DNA of 10,312 nt from Candidatus Nealsonbacteria bacterium CG11_big_fil_rev_8_21_14_0_20_37_68 (GCA_002787295.1 PCWJ01000029.1:10077-20388), one strand, 5' to 3'; positions 1-8,117 are shown, counted from the first letter of the stretch. Translations and numbers: made by a program. Notes: generated from the letters alone by a model not told the origin.

Positions 1-9
1 CTTTTATAT

Positions 10-1314
10 TTACTTACAATCTTGTGGACAATTGCATAAGGTTTCTTTTGGGCCACAAATTCCATCCCCGCATTTTATGCATGTTCCAACCGGTGCGCCT
101 GCTACTAGTCCTGTTTCTAAACATTTTCCCTCTTTTACCACTCTTGTATCCATCCCTGAATACCACTCTATTAACCCCTCGCAACAATGGCTTGGAAATT
201 CTTTATAAACTTGAGAAAACATTTCTCCTTCTTTAGCACAACTGGCCACGCTACAACTTTGACAGGGTTTTGGCGTTGAGCAAGCATCAGGATAGGCAAT
301 GCATTTACCAGTGGAAGGGTCAATACAATAAGTTATCACTTCGGCACAAGCAACTGGTTCTCCTTTCTTCTCGTTTATTTTCTCCTTTATTTTTTCTTTC
401 ATTTCTTCTAAATTTTCTTTTAATTTAATCATTTCAGGAGTCGCCGACGCTTCCTTTAACTGGATTTTTAGATTTTCCACAATCTGCAACTGTTTTTCTT
501 TCTCACCAGAGATTTTTTCAATATATTCTTTAAATTTCTCCTGGTCTTCAGGGCTCATTTTTTCTAAATCTCCCTGCAATCTCTTTAAAGCATTTTCTTC
601 CGCTTTTCTAATCGCCTGTTTTGCTTCTTCTGGCACTTTCTCTTCTAAATTCTCCAGAACTTCCAAATTTTTGAAATTCTTGAACTCACTTCCTTTTTGT
701 TCTTCTAAAATTTTATCCAATTTTTCAGTGATTTTTTCTTCACGGTCTTCGAGTTTCAGCATAACGCCCTGAAAGTTCTCTAAATGTACTTCTCTTGCTT
801 CTTTTATTTTCTCAAAAGCTTCGGCCGGAACTTGGGTTTCAAGTTTTTGTAAAAGTTTCTGATGTAAAGTTTGCTGATGAACAAATTTATCCAGAAATTT
901 CTCCACCTCTGGATTTTCTTTTGCCTTCTCTTTTATTTTTTCAACCTGATTTTTTATTTTTTCAGCTTCCTGCTGATAATTTTCTGTTGCTTTTTTAATA
1001 ATTTCTGGATTTTTCTTCAATTCAACTGATTTCTTTACTTCCATTAACTTCTCATTAGCAAATTTTACTCTTAACTCAGCCCGCTTAACTGGATTAAAAG
1101 TAAAAACCTGCTGAATTTCTCTTGCCCAATTTTTAAGAAAATAAAACGGGCTATCCGGTAAAAGCCAGGGTTCAGAAACTCCAAGGTCTTCAGGTTGAAC
1201 GTCTTCATCAAGATTTATTGCTTCGGTTATATCTATTGTCTCTTGAGCAAAAGCAATAAAACTAAATCCTAAAAAAATGGCTAATATTAGAAAAGCTTTT
1301 AGTGAGTTAGACAT
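10..1314 (-). CDS. Exported coiled-coil protein, DUF5667-like, with Cys-rich C-terminus
   Basis: 434 residues. Residues 1-23 form a signal peptide: one Lys, a hydrophobic core, and an AFA|QE signal peptidase I type site. Residues about 49-95 contain the block PDSPFYFLKNW, FTFNPVKRAELRVKFA and NEKLMEV, which I recognise from DUF5667-type proteins common in CPR bacteria; this assignment is from memory. Residues about 95-325 are almost entirely charged helix (E/K/L rich), predicted coiled coil. From about 328 to the end the protein is Cys-rich, with a YCIDPSTGKC segment, several Cys pairs, and a terminal CGDGICGPKETLCNCPQDC motif of a kind seen in secreted CPR and archaeal proteins. Such a module could bind metal or form disulfides outside the cell. 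No catalytic motif is visible and the function is unknown. It is the last gene of the minus-strand series, 105 nt after the membrane-protein gene. No Shine-Dalgarno precedes the ATG. Confidence 0.85.
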   Translation of the reverse strand: MSNSLKAFLILAIFLGFSFIAFAQETIDITEAINLDEDVQPEDLGVSEPWLLPDSPFYFLKNWAREIQQVFTFNPVKRAELRVKFANEKLMEVKKSVELKKNPEIIKKATENYQQEAEKIKNQVEKIKEKAKENPEVEKFLDKFVHQQTLHQKLLQKLETQVPAEAFEKIKEAREVHLENFQGVMLKLEDREEKITEKLDKILEEQKGSEFKNFKNLEVLENLEEKVPEEAKQAIRKAEENALKRLQGDLEKMSPEDQEKFKEYIEKISGEKEKQLQIVENLKIQLKEASATPEMIKLKENLEEMKEKIKEKINEKKGEPVACAEVITYCIDPSTGKCIAYPDACSTPKPCQSCSVASCAKEGEMFSQVYKEFPSHCCEGLIEWYSGMDTRVVKEGKCLETGLVAGAPVGTCIKCGDGICGPKETLCNCPQDCK

Positions 1315-1359
1315 AAAATTTTGATCTATATTTTAATTGGATTCGACCTTTTAATTCGT

Positions 1360-1421
1360 AGGGCTAAATCGCCTTGCTTCGCAAGGCGATCGCCCGATCA
1401 AACGAAGTTTGATTTAGGGTT
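1360..1421. repeat. Compound palindromic element with two back-to-back triloop hairpins
   Basis: Hairpin 1 has arms at 1368-1377 and 1381-1390 (atcgccttgc/gcaaggcgat) and loop ttc, which is GAA on the minus strand. Hairpin 2 has arms at 1397-1403 and 1407-1413 (atcaaac/gtttgat) and loop gaa. An alternative outer stem, ctaaatc (1364-1370) with gatttag (1411-1417), competes with the base of both hairpins, so more than one fold is possible. The element fills most of the gap between the membrane-protein gene, whose TAA stop (1420-1422) abuts it, and the exported-protein gene. No T-run follows on the minus strand, so it does not look like a standard intrinsic terminator. Confidence 0.75.
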
Positions 1422-3030
1422 AATGAATTTCTTCTTTTTTCTCTTTTAGAAAAAATCGCCACTGTTCAAAAAACTCGACAAATAGCTGAAAAGGCATATC
1501 AATTAAAGCAGTAAAGAAGGCCGCGATAGCATTATACTTTTTCCATTTGTTTGACATCCAGCGTCCCAGGCCAACGACTGGCAAAAAGAGGATGTCAAAT
1601 AAAAATCCAACAAAACTTACCCTTTTTTCTTCAACGGTTAATTCTTCGGCTCTGTTTCTAATTGCTAAACCGGCAAAAGCAATCAAAGCGACAAAAATAA
1701 TATTAATAACAACTGAGGTTGGCGGAAAACCAGCCCACTGAAAGATTGCGACTATAACACCTAACGAAATTAAGGCGCCTATCAGATATAAAAGGACAAT
1801 AAGGAATTTTACGATTACCCCTTTTTTCTTTGAGACCTTTATTTCATAGATATCAACTTTTTCTCTTTGGTAAACTATTTTCATTGTTTCCATTATCACC
1901 GCTTGCAAATTACTTTTTGATGGCGGTTTAATTGTTACGGTTAAAAGGAACATCAAAAAAGTTGGCCCCAAAATATCAACAACTATAGTAATGGGTCTAA
2001 AGGTTCCGGTAATTAACTTAGCCAGGGGAATTTCCAAAATATAAAGAGAAAGAGCATTGGTCAGCAAAATTGAAAGAGTAGAGTAAATAGCTGCCCGGGA
2101 AAGTCGTTTTTTTAGGGTAGATAATCTTTTGTTATAAACTTTTTTAATTAGTTCTTCTAAAATTTCAGGTTTAGAGATTTTTTCAGCAATTTCGGCAGTA
2201 CTTTCCTCGGTTAGAATATCTCCCAAAAGTAAATAAGGGGTGTCATATTTTTCACAAACCTTATAAAATTTTTCAGCTAAAGGATGGTTTAATTCTTTTT
2301 CTAAATTATCCCAAATTGAATAAATATTCTGAGTTATTTCTTGAAGTTGCAAAAGTGGAAGGTCTGCCCACTGAGAATATCGTCTTTTTAAAAGATGATA
2401 AGTAATTATTGGTGAATCCAATTTGAAAAGAGCTCTTTGGACGGCAACATAAAGCTGAGTATTTTTTTCTTCTTCACTCATTCCGCCAAAAACTAAGACC
2501 TTAGTTTCTTTTACTCTCACACTTTCTTTCAGTGATTCCATCATATATTCAATTAAAGCTCTTTCGCGTTTTGATGGAGAGAGGACTTCTTCTATTTCAC
2601 AGGCAGCAATATCTAATAACCAATTAATAAATTGAGTTTTTAATTTTTCTTTTGGCGGAGCCGGACTATTTTGAAGAATAAAAACATATTTATCAATTAT
2701 TTTTTGAGTTTCCTCAATTTTTGATTCCGGTATTTTATCATTAGGGAAATGGCCTCCTCTAATTAATTCTAAAACCAGGGATTCGGCAATTGTTCCACCA
2801 ACCTTTGCCAAAAGTAATCTCCTTTTGAGCATCCTGCTGATTGCCGCCCTTCTCATCAGGTGCTCTTCCCGCCAATCAACAATCCCCCTTATTTTTTCAT
2901 AAAAAGCAGCCACCTTACTAGCTACTTCATCAACGTGGATAGTCGAAACCCTTCCCTTGGGCTGAAGAGATTGATACCAGTATTGATATTGAGATATTAA
3001 TTTTTGAGTCAGGTAAGATAATTCGGCCAT
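1420..3030 (-). CDS. Polytopic membrane protein of unknown function
   Basis: 536 residues; I do not recognise the family. The N-terminal 310 residues are soluble and mostly helical, with an Arg-rich patch near 60-72 (LMRRAAISRMLKRRLLL) and no signal peptide. The C-terminal part has about six hydrophobic segments, near residues 314-335, 346-366, 404-430, 438-456, 472-488 and 501-521. They are separated by basic loops, including KVSKKKG at 398-404, and the tail is charged. This suggests a cytoplasmic helical domain anchored by a C-terminal membrane domain. No nucleotide-binding, protease or transporter signature is visible. It lies 56 nt downstream of thrS in the same direction, so co-transcription is likely but says little about function. 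The ATG at 3028-3030 is the first in frame and has no Shine-Dalgarno. Confidence 0.8.
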   Translation of the reverse strand: MAELSYLTQKLISQYQYWYQSLQPKGRVSTIHVDEVASKVAAFYEKIRGIVDWREEHLMRRAAISRMLKRRLLLAKVGGTIAESLVLELIRGGHFPNDKIPESKIEETQKIIDKYVFILQNSPAPPKEKLKTQFINWLLDIAACEIEEVLSPSKRERALIEYMMESLKESVRVKETKVLVFGGMSEEEKNTQLYVAVQRALFKLDSPIITYHLLKRRYSQWADLPLLQLQEITQNIYSIWDNLEKELNHPLAEKFYKVCEKYDTPYLLLGDILTEESTAEIAEKISKPEILEELIKKVYNKRLSTLKKRLSRAAIYSTLSILLTNALSLYILEIPLAKLITGTFRPITIVVDILGPTFLMFLLTVTIKPPSKSNLQAVIMETMKIVYQREKVDIYEIKVSKKKGVIVKFLIVLLYLIGALISLGVIVAIFQWAGFPPTSVVINIIFVALIAFAGLAIRNRAEELTVEEKRVSFVGFLFDILFLPVVGLGRWMSNKWKKYNAIAAFFTALIDMPFQLFVEFFEQWRFFLKEKKEEIH

Positions 3031-3040
3031 AAAAAAGTCT

Positions 3041-3067
3041 AAAAATCCAAAGCGTAAAACTTAAAAT
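3041..3067. repeat. Simple A-rich degenerate repeat in thrS/membrane-protein spacer
   Basis: The spacer contains a run of loosely repeated A-rich words (aaaaatcc, aaagcg, taaaac, ttaaaat). Its style matches the caaatctcaaa-type repeat inside rnhB (9987-10035). It is degenerate, so it may be no more than AT-rich spacer. Confidence 0.25.
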
Positions 3068-3086
3068 AAATTCTATATAATAAATT

Positions 3087-4802
3087 TTAGGCTTTGCGCT
3101 TTTCTACCTCAATAATACCTCTTTTTATGAATTCATCCAATTTCATTTCCCCTAAATCTTTATTTTTAGAACGCACCCTCACGGATTTTGTTTTTATTTC
3201 CTTGTCGCCAACTACCAATATATAGGGGATTTTTTGCATTTCTCCTTCTCGAACTTTTTTGGAGACGGTTTCGTTTTCGTCTTTAACTTCGGTTCGTAAG
3301 TTGTAAGTTGTGAGTTGTGAGTTAACATAGTTCGCATATTTGATATGTCTTTTTCCAACCGGAATTATCCAAACCTGAACAGGGGCTAACCATAAAGGCA
3401 GCAAACCCGCATAATGTTCGAGCAGGACCCCAATAAAACGTTCCAATGACCCCAGCAGAGCCCGGTGAATCATTAAGGGTTTTTTCTTTTTGCCCCTTTT
3501 GTCAATATAATTTAAGTTAAATCTTTCCGGCAAATTAAAATCAATTTGGATTGTTGTGCATTGCCAGGGTCTTCCTAAAGAGTCTTTTATTTTTATATCA
3601 ATCTTCGGTCCATAAAATACCCCTCCGCCGATATCTGACTGGTATTTTAATTTAAGGGTTTTAAGAACATATTTAAGAGAATTGGTAGCCTTTCCCCAAC
3701 CCTTTAAAGTCCCGGCATATTTTTCGGGTCTGGTAGAAAGATAGATGTCGTAATCTTTAAATCCAAAGGTTTTAAGTATTTTAAAGCTAGTTTTTAAAAG
3801 TTTGGTTATTTCTTTGGAGAGCTGGCTGGGTTCACAAAAAATATGGGCATCGTCTTGGGTAAAACCTCTTACCCTGGTTAATCCATGCAAAACTCCGGAT
3901 TTTTCATAGCGATAAACCGTTCCCATTTCGGCAAAATATAACGGCAGTTCTCGATAGCTTCTGATTTTAGATTTATAAATCTTTACATGAAAAGGACAAT
4001 TCATTGGTTTTAACATATATTCCTCTTCATCGATTTTAATGGGGGAGTACATATTTTCTCTGTAAAGATCCCAGTGTCCGGAGGTTTTCCAAAGATCTAA
4101 TTTTCCAATGTGGGGGGTTAAAATTTGCCGATATCCTTGAGCAGTTAATTCTTTATCTAAGAAATCTACAATGATTTTTCTCAAAATTACTCCTTTGGGA
4201 TGCCAGAGAGGAAGACCGGTTCCAACCTCTTCATCAAAGCTAAATAAATCTAAAATTTTACCCAAAACTCGATGGTCTCTTTTTTCTGCCTCTTCTTGCA
4301 ACAAAAGATGATTTTTTAATTCTTTTTCCGTCTCAAAGGCCACTCCGTAAACCCTGGTTAGCATTGGATTTCTTTCCGAGCCTCGCCAATAGGCACCGGC
4401 AATTTTTGTCAATTTAAAGCTGTCTACAGGAATTTCTTTTGTTGATTTAATATGGGGGCCGGCACACAAATCAACAAAGTCTCCACTTTCATAAATACTT
4501 AATTTTTCTTCCTTTAATTCGTTTATTAATTCCAACTTATAAGGTTGTCCTTTAAATAGCCTACATAGGTCGGACCTATGTAATTTTTTCTTTTTAAAGG
4601 GAAAGTTTCTTTTTATAATCTCTCTCATTTTCTCTTCGATTTTCGGTAAATCCTCAGGAGCTAAGCTCCTTTTTAGGTCAAAATCATAATAAAACCCATT
4701 TTCAATTGCCGGGCCAATGCCAAATTTGGTTTCAGGATATAACTCCTGAATCGCATAAGCTAAAATATGAGCTAAGGAATGATGCAACGTTTCGAGCTTC
4801 AT
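3087..4802 (-). CDS. thrS: Threonine--tRNA ligase lacking the TGS domain
   Basis: 571 residues; charges tRNA-Thr with threonine in the cytoplasm. The editing (N2) domain is present, with H8 and H12 in HHSLAH and C113/H117 in DLCAGPH. The class II core follows: motif 2 with R298 in TVYRYE, Zn ligands C269 (MNCPFH), H320 (DDAHIF) and H446 (MIHRALLGSLERF), and motif 3 Arg at about 455. The anticodon-binding domain begins near 473 and includes KIPYILVVGDKE. The Zn ligands sit exactly 65 residues before their E. coli positions (334, 385, 511), the size of the missing N-terminal TGS (N1) domain. The start is firm: an in-frame TAA lies nine codons upstream (4830-4832), leaving no room for a TGS domain. 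It follows dnaE by 36 nt. Two repeat elements are embedded in frame (4549-4600 and 3296-3323), yet the family motifs around them are intact, so the gene is probably functional. Confidence 0.97.
   Translation of the reverse strand: MKLETLHHSLAHILAYAIQELYPETKFGIGPAIENGFYYDFDLKRSLAPEDLPKIEEKMREIIKRNFPFKKKKLHRSDLCRLFKGQPYKLELINELKEEKLSIYESGDFVDLCAGPHIKSTKEIPVDSFKLTKIAGAYWRGSERNPMLTRVYGVAFETEKELKNHLLLQEEAEKRDHRVLGKILDLFSFDEEVGTGLPLWHPKGVILRKIIVDFLDKELTAQGYRQILTPHIGKLDLWKTSGHWDLYRENMYSPIKIDEEEYMLKPMNCPFHVKIYKSKIRSYRELPLYFAEMGTVYRYEKSGVLHGLTRVRGFTQDDAHIFCEPSQLSKEITKLLKTSFKILKTFGFKDYDIYLSTRPEKYAGTLKGWGKATNSLKYVLKTLKLKYQSDIGGGVFYGPKIDIKIKDSLGRPWQCTTIQIDFNLPERFNLNYIDKRGKKKKPLMIHRALLGSLERFIGVLLEHYAGLLPLWLAPVQVWIIPVGKRHIKYANYVNSQLTTYNLRTEVKDENETVSKKVREGEMQKIPYILVVGDKEIKTKSVRVRSKNKDLGEMKLDEFIKRGIIEVEKRKA
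3296..3323. repeat. Tandem 7-bp repeat, four copies, inside thrS
   Basis: Four exact-register units, gtaagtt twice and then gtgagtt twice, occupy 28 bp. On the coding strand this is aactcac/aacttac, giving thrS residues about 494-503 (NSQLTTYNLR) in the first part of the anticodon-binding domain. Because 7 is not a multiple of 3, the repeat reads differently in each frame and encodes no peptide repeat. Confidence 0.85.
4549..4600. repeat. In-frame palindromic element inside thrS
   Basis: A perfect inverted repeat, tacataggtc (4562-4571) and gacctatgta (4573-4582), with one central base, folds as a 9-bp stem with a CGG loop. It is nested in a second inverted repeat, cctttaaa (4549-4556) and tttaaagg (4593-4600). 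It lies wholly in the coding region, between the editing-domain H8/H12 and C113 motifs, and encodes about FKKKKLHRSDLCRLFKG. The ggtcggacc core resembles palindromes I recall from CPR genomes, though I could not search for it. Confidence 0.8.
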
Positions 4803-4838
4803 TTGCTTAATTATTTGATTTTTATTAATTTAGAATTT

Positions 4839-7800
4839 TTATTTTTCGATTATCTCCTCAATTTCCTCGGCAATTATTTTAGGTATGTTGTCTCTTATAT
4901 CGGTTCTTCCCGAGACAAAAACTATTTTATTTTCTTGAAACACGGCAGGATTTTTTTCAATCAGGAAAGGAAACACCACCACCTCAATTTTGCCGGTTAA
5001 ATCTTCTATTTTTAGAAATAACATTGGCTTTCCTGTTTTGGTAATAATTTTTTTTAAGCCGGAAATGATTCCTCCAATTCTTACTCTTTCTCCGGCCTTT
5101 ATTTTTGAAATGGGATTATTTTTCAAGATATCAGAAATTTGCGAAGTTTTTAGGGAACTGGGCAAAGCGGCTTGGACCCCTTGATTTAAAATTTTTGTAT
5201 AATTTTTTAATGGATGCCCCGAAACATATAGTCCCAATAATTCTTTTTCCCATTTTAATTTTTCTACCGAAGAGGCGGGGGAGGTTGGGGCTAATTTTAA
5301 TGCAGCCCCTTTGCCAAAACAAAGGTGTGGGATTTTATCAAATAAACCTTTTTGACCATTGGATTTTTGCTTTTGGGTTTCTCTAGACCATTCTAAAAGT
5401 TTTTCTAAATTGATTAATAACTGATTTCTTTCGGCAAGCTTATCAAAAACCCCGGCTCTAATTAGGCTCTCTAAAGATTTTTTATTTAAATCTTTACAGT
5501 TTATTCTGGAGATAAAGTCTTCAATAGAGTTGTATTTGCCGTTTTCCTTTCTTTCTTTAACAATTGCTTCCACAATGTTGGACCCCACATTTTTTATTGC
5601 CAAAAGCCCAAATCGAATTTTGTTTTTTCCCGGAACCGCCGAGAAGTTTCTAAAGCTTTCGTTAATGTCCGGCTGCAAAACCTCAATTTCCATTTTTTTA
5701 CATTCTTTAATCAGGATAGCGATTCTTTCCAGATCAGACTTCTCCGAGGTCAGAAGAGAAGCCATAAATTCTAATGGCCAGTGACTTTTTAGGTAGGCAG
5801 TTTGGTAGGCAATGGTTGCATAAGAAGCGGCATGGGAGCGATTGAAGGAATATTTGGCAAATGGTTCAATCCAGGCCCAGATTTTCTCGGCAATTTTTTC
5901 ATCTATTTTATTTTTTTTCATTCCTTCAACAAATTTTGTTTTTTGGGAAAGGAGTAGTTTTTTAATTTTCTTTCCGATCGCTTTTCTTAAAACATCAGCC
6001 TCAGATAGAGTGAATCTGGCCAACTCCTGGGCGATTTTCATCACCTGCTCTTGGTAAATACAAATTCCGTAAGTGCTTTCTAAGATTGGTTTTAATTTTG
6101 GATGCAAATACTCAACTCGCTTTTTTTTATATTTTCCGGCAATATATTCTGGAATAAGGGCCATTGGTCCCGGACGATACAAAGCAACCATAGCAATAAT
6201 ACCTTCAAACTCGGATGGTTTTAATTGTTTTAAATATCTTTGCATACCCGATGATTCTAGTTGAAAGATGCCTACCGTTTCTCCGTCCCGAAGAAGTTTA
6301 TAGGTTTTTTTGTCGTCTAATGGTATTTTTTCAATATCCACATTTATATGGTGAATGGCATAAATCATTTTTAGAGTATCTTCAATGATGGTGAGGTTTT
6401 TCAATCCCAGAAAATCCATTTTCAAAAGTCCCAAATCTTCAATGGAGTGCATTTCGTATTGGGTAACAATGGTATCTTCTGACTGAACGGGGTGCTGTAA
6501 GGGTACGATATTTACCAAAGGATCTTTGGAAATCACTACCCCGCAGGCGTGAGTGGAGGCGTGACGGGCTACTCCTTCTAATTTTTTTGCTAAATTAATT
6601 AACTTCTGGGCTTGGGAACCCGACTGATAAATTTGATGAAACTCCTCAATTTTAGAGAGAGTTTGGTCCAGGGTAAAACCAAAAGGAATCATTTTGGCAA
6701 TTTGATCGCAATAAGTATATGTATAACCTAAAGCTCTTCCAACATCCCTAATTGCAGCCCTAGCAGCCATTGTTCCAAAAGTGATAATTTGAGCCACCCT
6801 GTCCCTGCCATATTTTTGAGCCACATATTCTATTACTTCGTCCCTTCTGCGGTCGGTAAAATCAAGGTCGATATCAGGGGGCGAGACCCTATCTTGAGTT
6901 AAAAATCTTTCAAATAAGAGATTATATTTTAAAGGATCAACACTGGTGATATTCAGCACGTAAGAAACCAGGGAACCAGCAACCGACCCCCGGCCGGGTC
7001 CCACCACAATTCTATTTTGCTTTGCCCAATTAACAAAATCTTGGACGATCAAAAAGTAGGAAGCAAACCCGGTTTGAGAAATCACAGATAACTCATATTC
7101 CAGGCGCTCTTTTATTTCCGGGTTAAGTTTTGGATAGCGTTCTTTCAGGCGTTGGTAGCAAAGCTCTTTTAAGAAATCATCTGCAGATTTGTTTTCCGGC
7201 AAAGGGTATTGGGGAAGTTTAATTTTTCCTAATTCAAATTCAAAATTACAAATCTCGGCAATTTTTTGAGTGTTTTCAATTGCTTCGGGTAGTTCTTTAA
7301 AGTCCTTCATCATTTGCTCTGGAGTCCGCATTGAAAAATCGTCTTTTTTCATCGTTAACCTTTCGGGGTCCTCTTTATCTGCTCCGGTATTGATTAGCAT
7401 TAAAACATCCTGAGCCTCAGCGTCTTCCGGTTTTAGGTAATGACAATCATTAGTGCAGACCAAAGGAATATTTAATTTTTTCGAAAAAGAGATTAGGGCT
7501 TCGTTAACTTTTTTTTGTTCTTTTAAGTTCGGGTGATGCTGTAGCTCTAAATAAAAATTATCTTTTCCTAAAATCTGTTGATATTTAAAACAGGTATTTT
7601 CGGCTTCTTTTAATCTTTTTTGCAAAATTAATTGGGGAATTTTTCCCCGCAAGCACCCCGAAAGACCGATTAACCCTGAGGAATACTTTTCTAAAGCCTC
7701 CTCGTCAATTCTCGGTTTATAATAAAACCCTTCAAGATGCGAGCTGGTGATCAGCTTTACCAAATTTTTATAGCCTGCTTCGTTTTTTATTAAAAGAACT

Positions 7801-8063
7801 ATGTGGTATCTTTTATCATCAATATTGGGTCTTTTGTCTTGCATTCTCTCGTGAGCTAAATACATTTCACAACCCAAGATTGGCTTTATCCCTTTCTCCT
7901 TTGCTTTTTTATAAAACTCAACTCCTCCATAAAGCACTCCGTGATCGGTTAAAGCCACCGAGTCCATTCCAAGTTCTTTTACATAATCTAAAAGTTCATC
8001 GATCTTAGGAAGACCATCTAAAAGACTGTAATGACTATGAACGTGCAGATGAGTAAATTTCAT
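4839..8063 (-). CDS. dnaE: DNA polymerase III subunit alpha (DnaE type)
   Basis: 1074 residues from the chosen start; the replicative polymerase. The PHP domain (about 1-280) has a full set of likely metal ligands: H5, H7, H9 and H11 in HLHVHSH, D40/H41 (TDHG), E66, H87, C137 and D206/H208 (NDCH). Proofreading by the PHP domain is therefore possible. The palm catalytic Asp residues are D397 and D399 (PPDIDLDF) and D550 (LKMDFLGL). Fingers follow, then the tandem HhH region, a QKGLF beta-clamp-binding motif at 904-908, and an OB fold at about 994-1030. The protein ends just after the OB fold, shorter than E. coli DnaE (1160), so the tau-binding tail appears absent. I prefer the ATG at 8061-8063 (MKFTHLHVHS). 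An in-frame ATG at 8091-8093 would add ten residues encoded by a hairpin repeat. No Shine-Dalgarno is seen. Confidence 0.97.
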   Translation of the reverse strand: MKFTHLHVHSHYSLLDGLPKIDELLDYVKELGMDSVALTDHGVLYGGVEFYKKAKEKGIKPILGCEMYLAHERMQDKRPNIDDKRYHIVLLIKNEAGYKNLVKLITSSHLEGFYYKPRIDEEALEKYSSGLIGLSGCLRGKIPQLILQKRLKEAENTCFKYQQILGKDNFYLELQHHPNLKEQKKVNEALISFSKKLNIPLVCTNDCHYLKPEDAEAQDVLMLINTGADKEDPERLTMKKDDFSMRTPEQMMKDFKELPEAIENTQKIAEICNFEFELGKIKLPQYPLPENKSADDFLKELCYQRLKERYPKLNPEIKERLEYELSVISQTGFASYFLIVQDFVNWAKQNRIVVGPGRGSVAGSLVSYVLNITSVDPLKYNLLFERFLTQDRVSPPDIDLDFTDRRRDEVIEYVAQKYGRDRVAQIITFGTMAARAAIRDVGRALGYTYTYCDQIAKMIPFGFTLDQTLSKIEEFHQIYQSGSQAQKLINLAKKLEGVARHASTHACGVVISKDPLVNIVPLQHPVQSEDTIVTQYEMHSIEDLGLLKMDFLGLKNLTIIEDTLKMIYAIHHINVDIEKIPLDDKKTYKLLRDGETVGIFQLESSGMQRYLKQLKPSEFEGIIAMVALYRPGPMALIPEYIAGKYKKKRVEYLHPKLKPILESTYGICIYQEQVMKIAQELARFTLSEADVLRKAIGKKIKKLLLSQKTKFVEGMKKNKIDEKIAEKIWAWIEPFAKYSFNRSHAASYATIAYQTAYLKSHWPLEFMASLLTSEKSDLERIAILIKECKKMEIEVLQPDINESFRNFSAVPGKNKIRFGLLAIKNVGSNIVEAIVKERKENGKYNSIEDFISRINCKDLNKKSLESLIRAGVFDKLAERNQLLINLEKLLEWSRETQKQKSNGQKGLFDKIPHLCFGKGAALKLAPTSPASSVEKLKWEKELLGLYVSGHPLKNYTKILNQGVQAALPSSLKTSQISDILKNNPISKIKAGERVRIGGIISGLKKIITKTGKPMLFLKIEDLTGKIEVVVFPFLIEKNPAVFQENKIVFVSGRTDIRDNIPKIIAEEIEEIIEK

Positions 8064-8077
8064 GTTCTGTCGGATTA

Positions 8078-8090
8078 AATGCGAAGCATT
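8078..8090. repeat. GAA-triloop hairpin upstream of dnaE
   Basis: aatgc (8078-8082), gaa, gcatt (8086-8090) form a perfect 5-bp stem around the GCGAAGC core, a sequence known to fold as an unusually stable DNA mini-hairpin. It abuts hairpin repeat copy A and overlaps the alternative upstream ATG of dnaE. Confidence 0.65.
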
Positions 8091-8117
8091 CAAGGTTCTG
8101 CCGAAGGCAGGTTCTTA
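8090..8117. repeat. Hairpin repeat, copy A (between solenoid pair and dnaE)
   Basis: 28 bp: tcaaggttctgccga, then aggcaggttctta. Its core, ctgcc (8098-8102), gaa, ggcag (8106-8110), is a 5-bp stem with a GAA loop. It matches copy B at 9505-9540 in the same orientation, with flanking tcaaggtt and gttctta identical. The last three bases (8115-8117) supply the TAA stop of the second solenoid gene. Confidence 0.8.

Noticed and set aside
5287..5309. ggggct/agcccc inverted repeat in dnaE, with a P/S/A-rich segment nearby (LAPTSPASS)
   Set aside because: A 6-bp stem with an 11-nt loop is weak, and the segment lies in a naturally variable linker.
5131..6264. Several open frames of 60-95 codons antisense or out of frame within dnaE
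   Set aside because: They are shadows of the conserved dnaE frame, with no domain, start context or supporting neighbours.
8064..8093. Ten-residue N-terminal extension of DnaE (MNASHLIRQN)
   Set aside because: It is encoded by the hairpin region 8078-8090, and MKFTHLHVHS is the normal start of the PHP domain.
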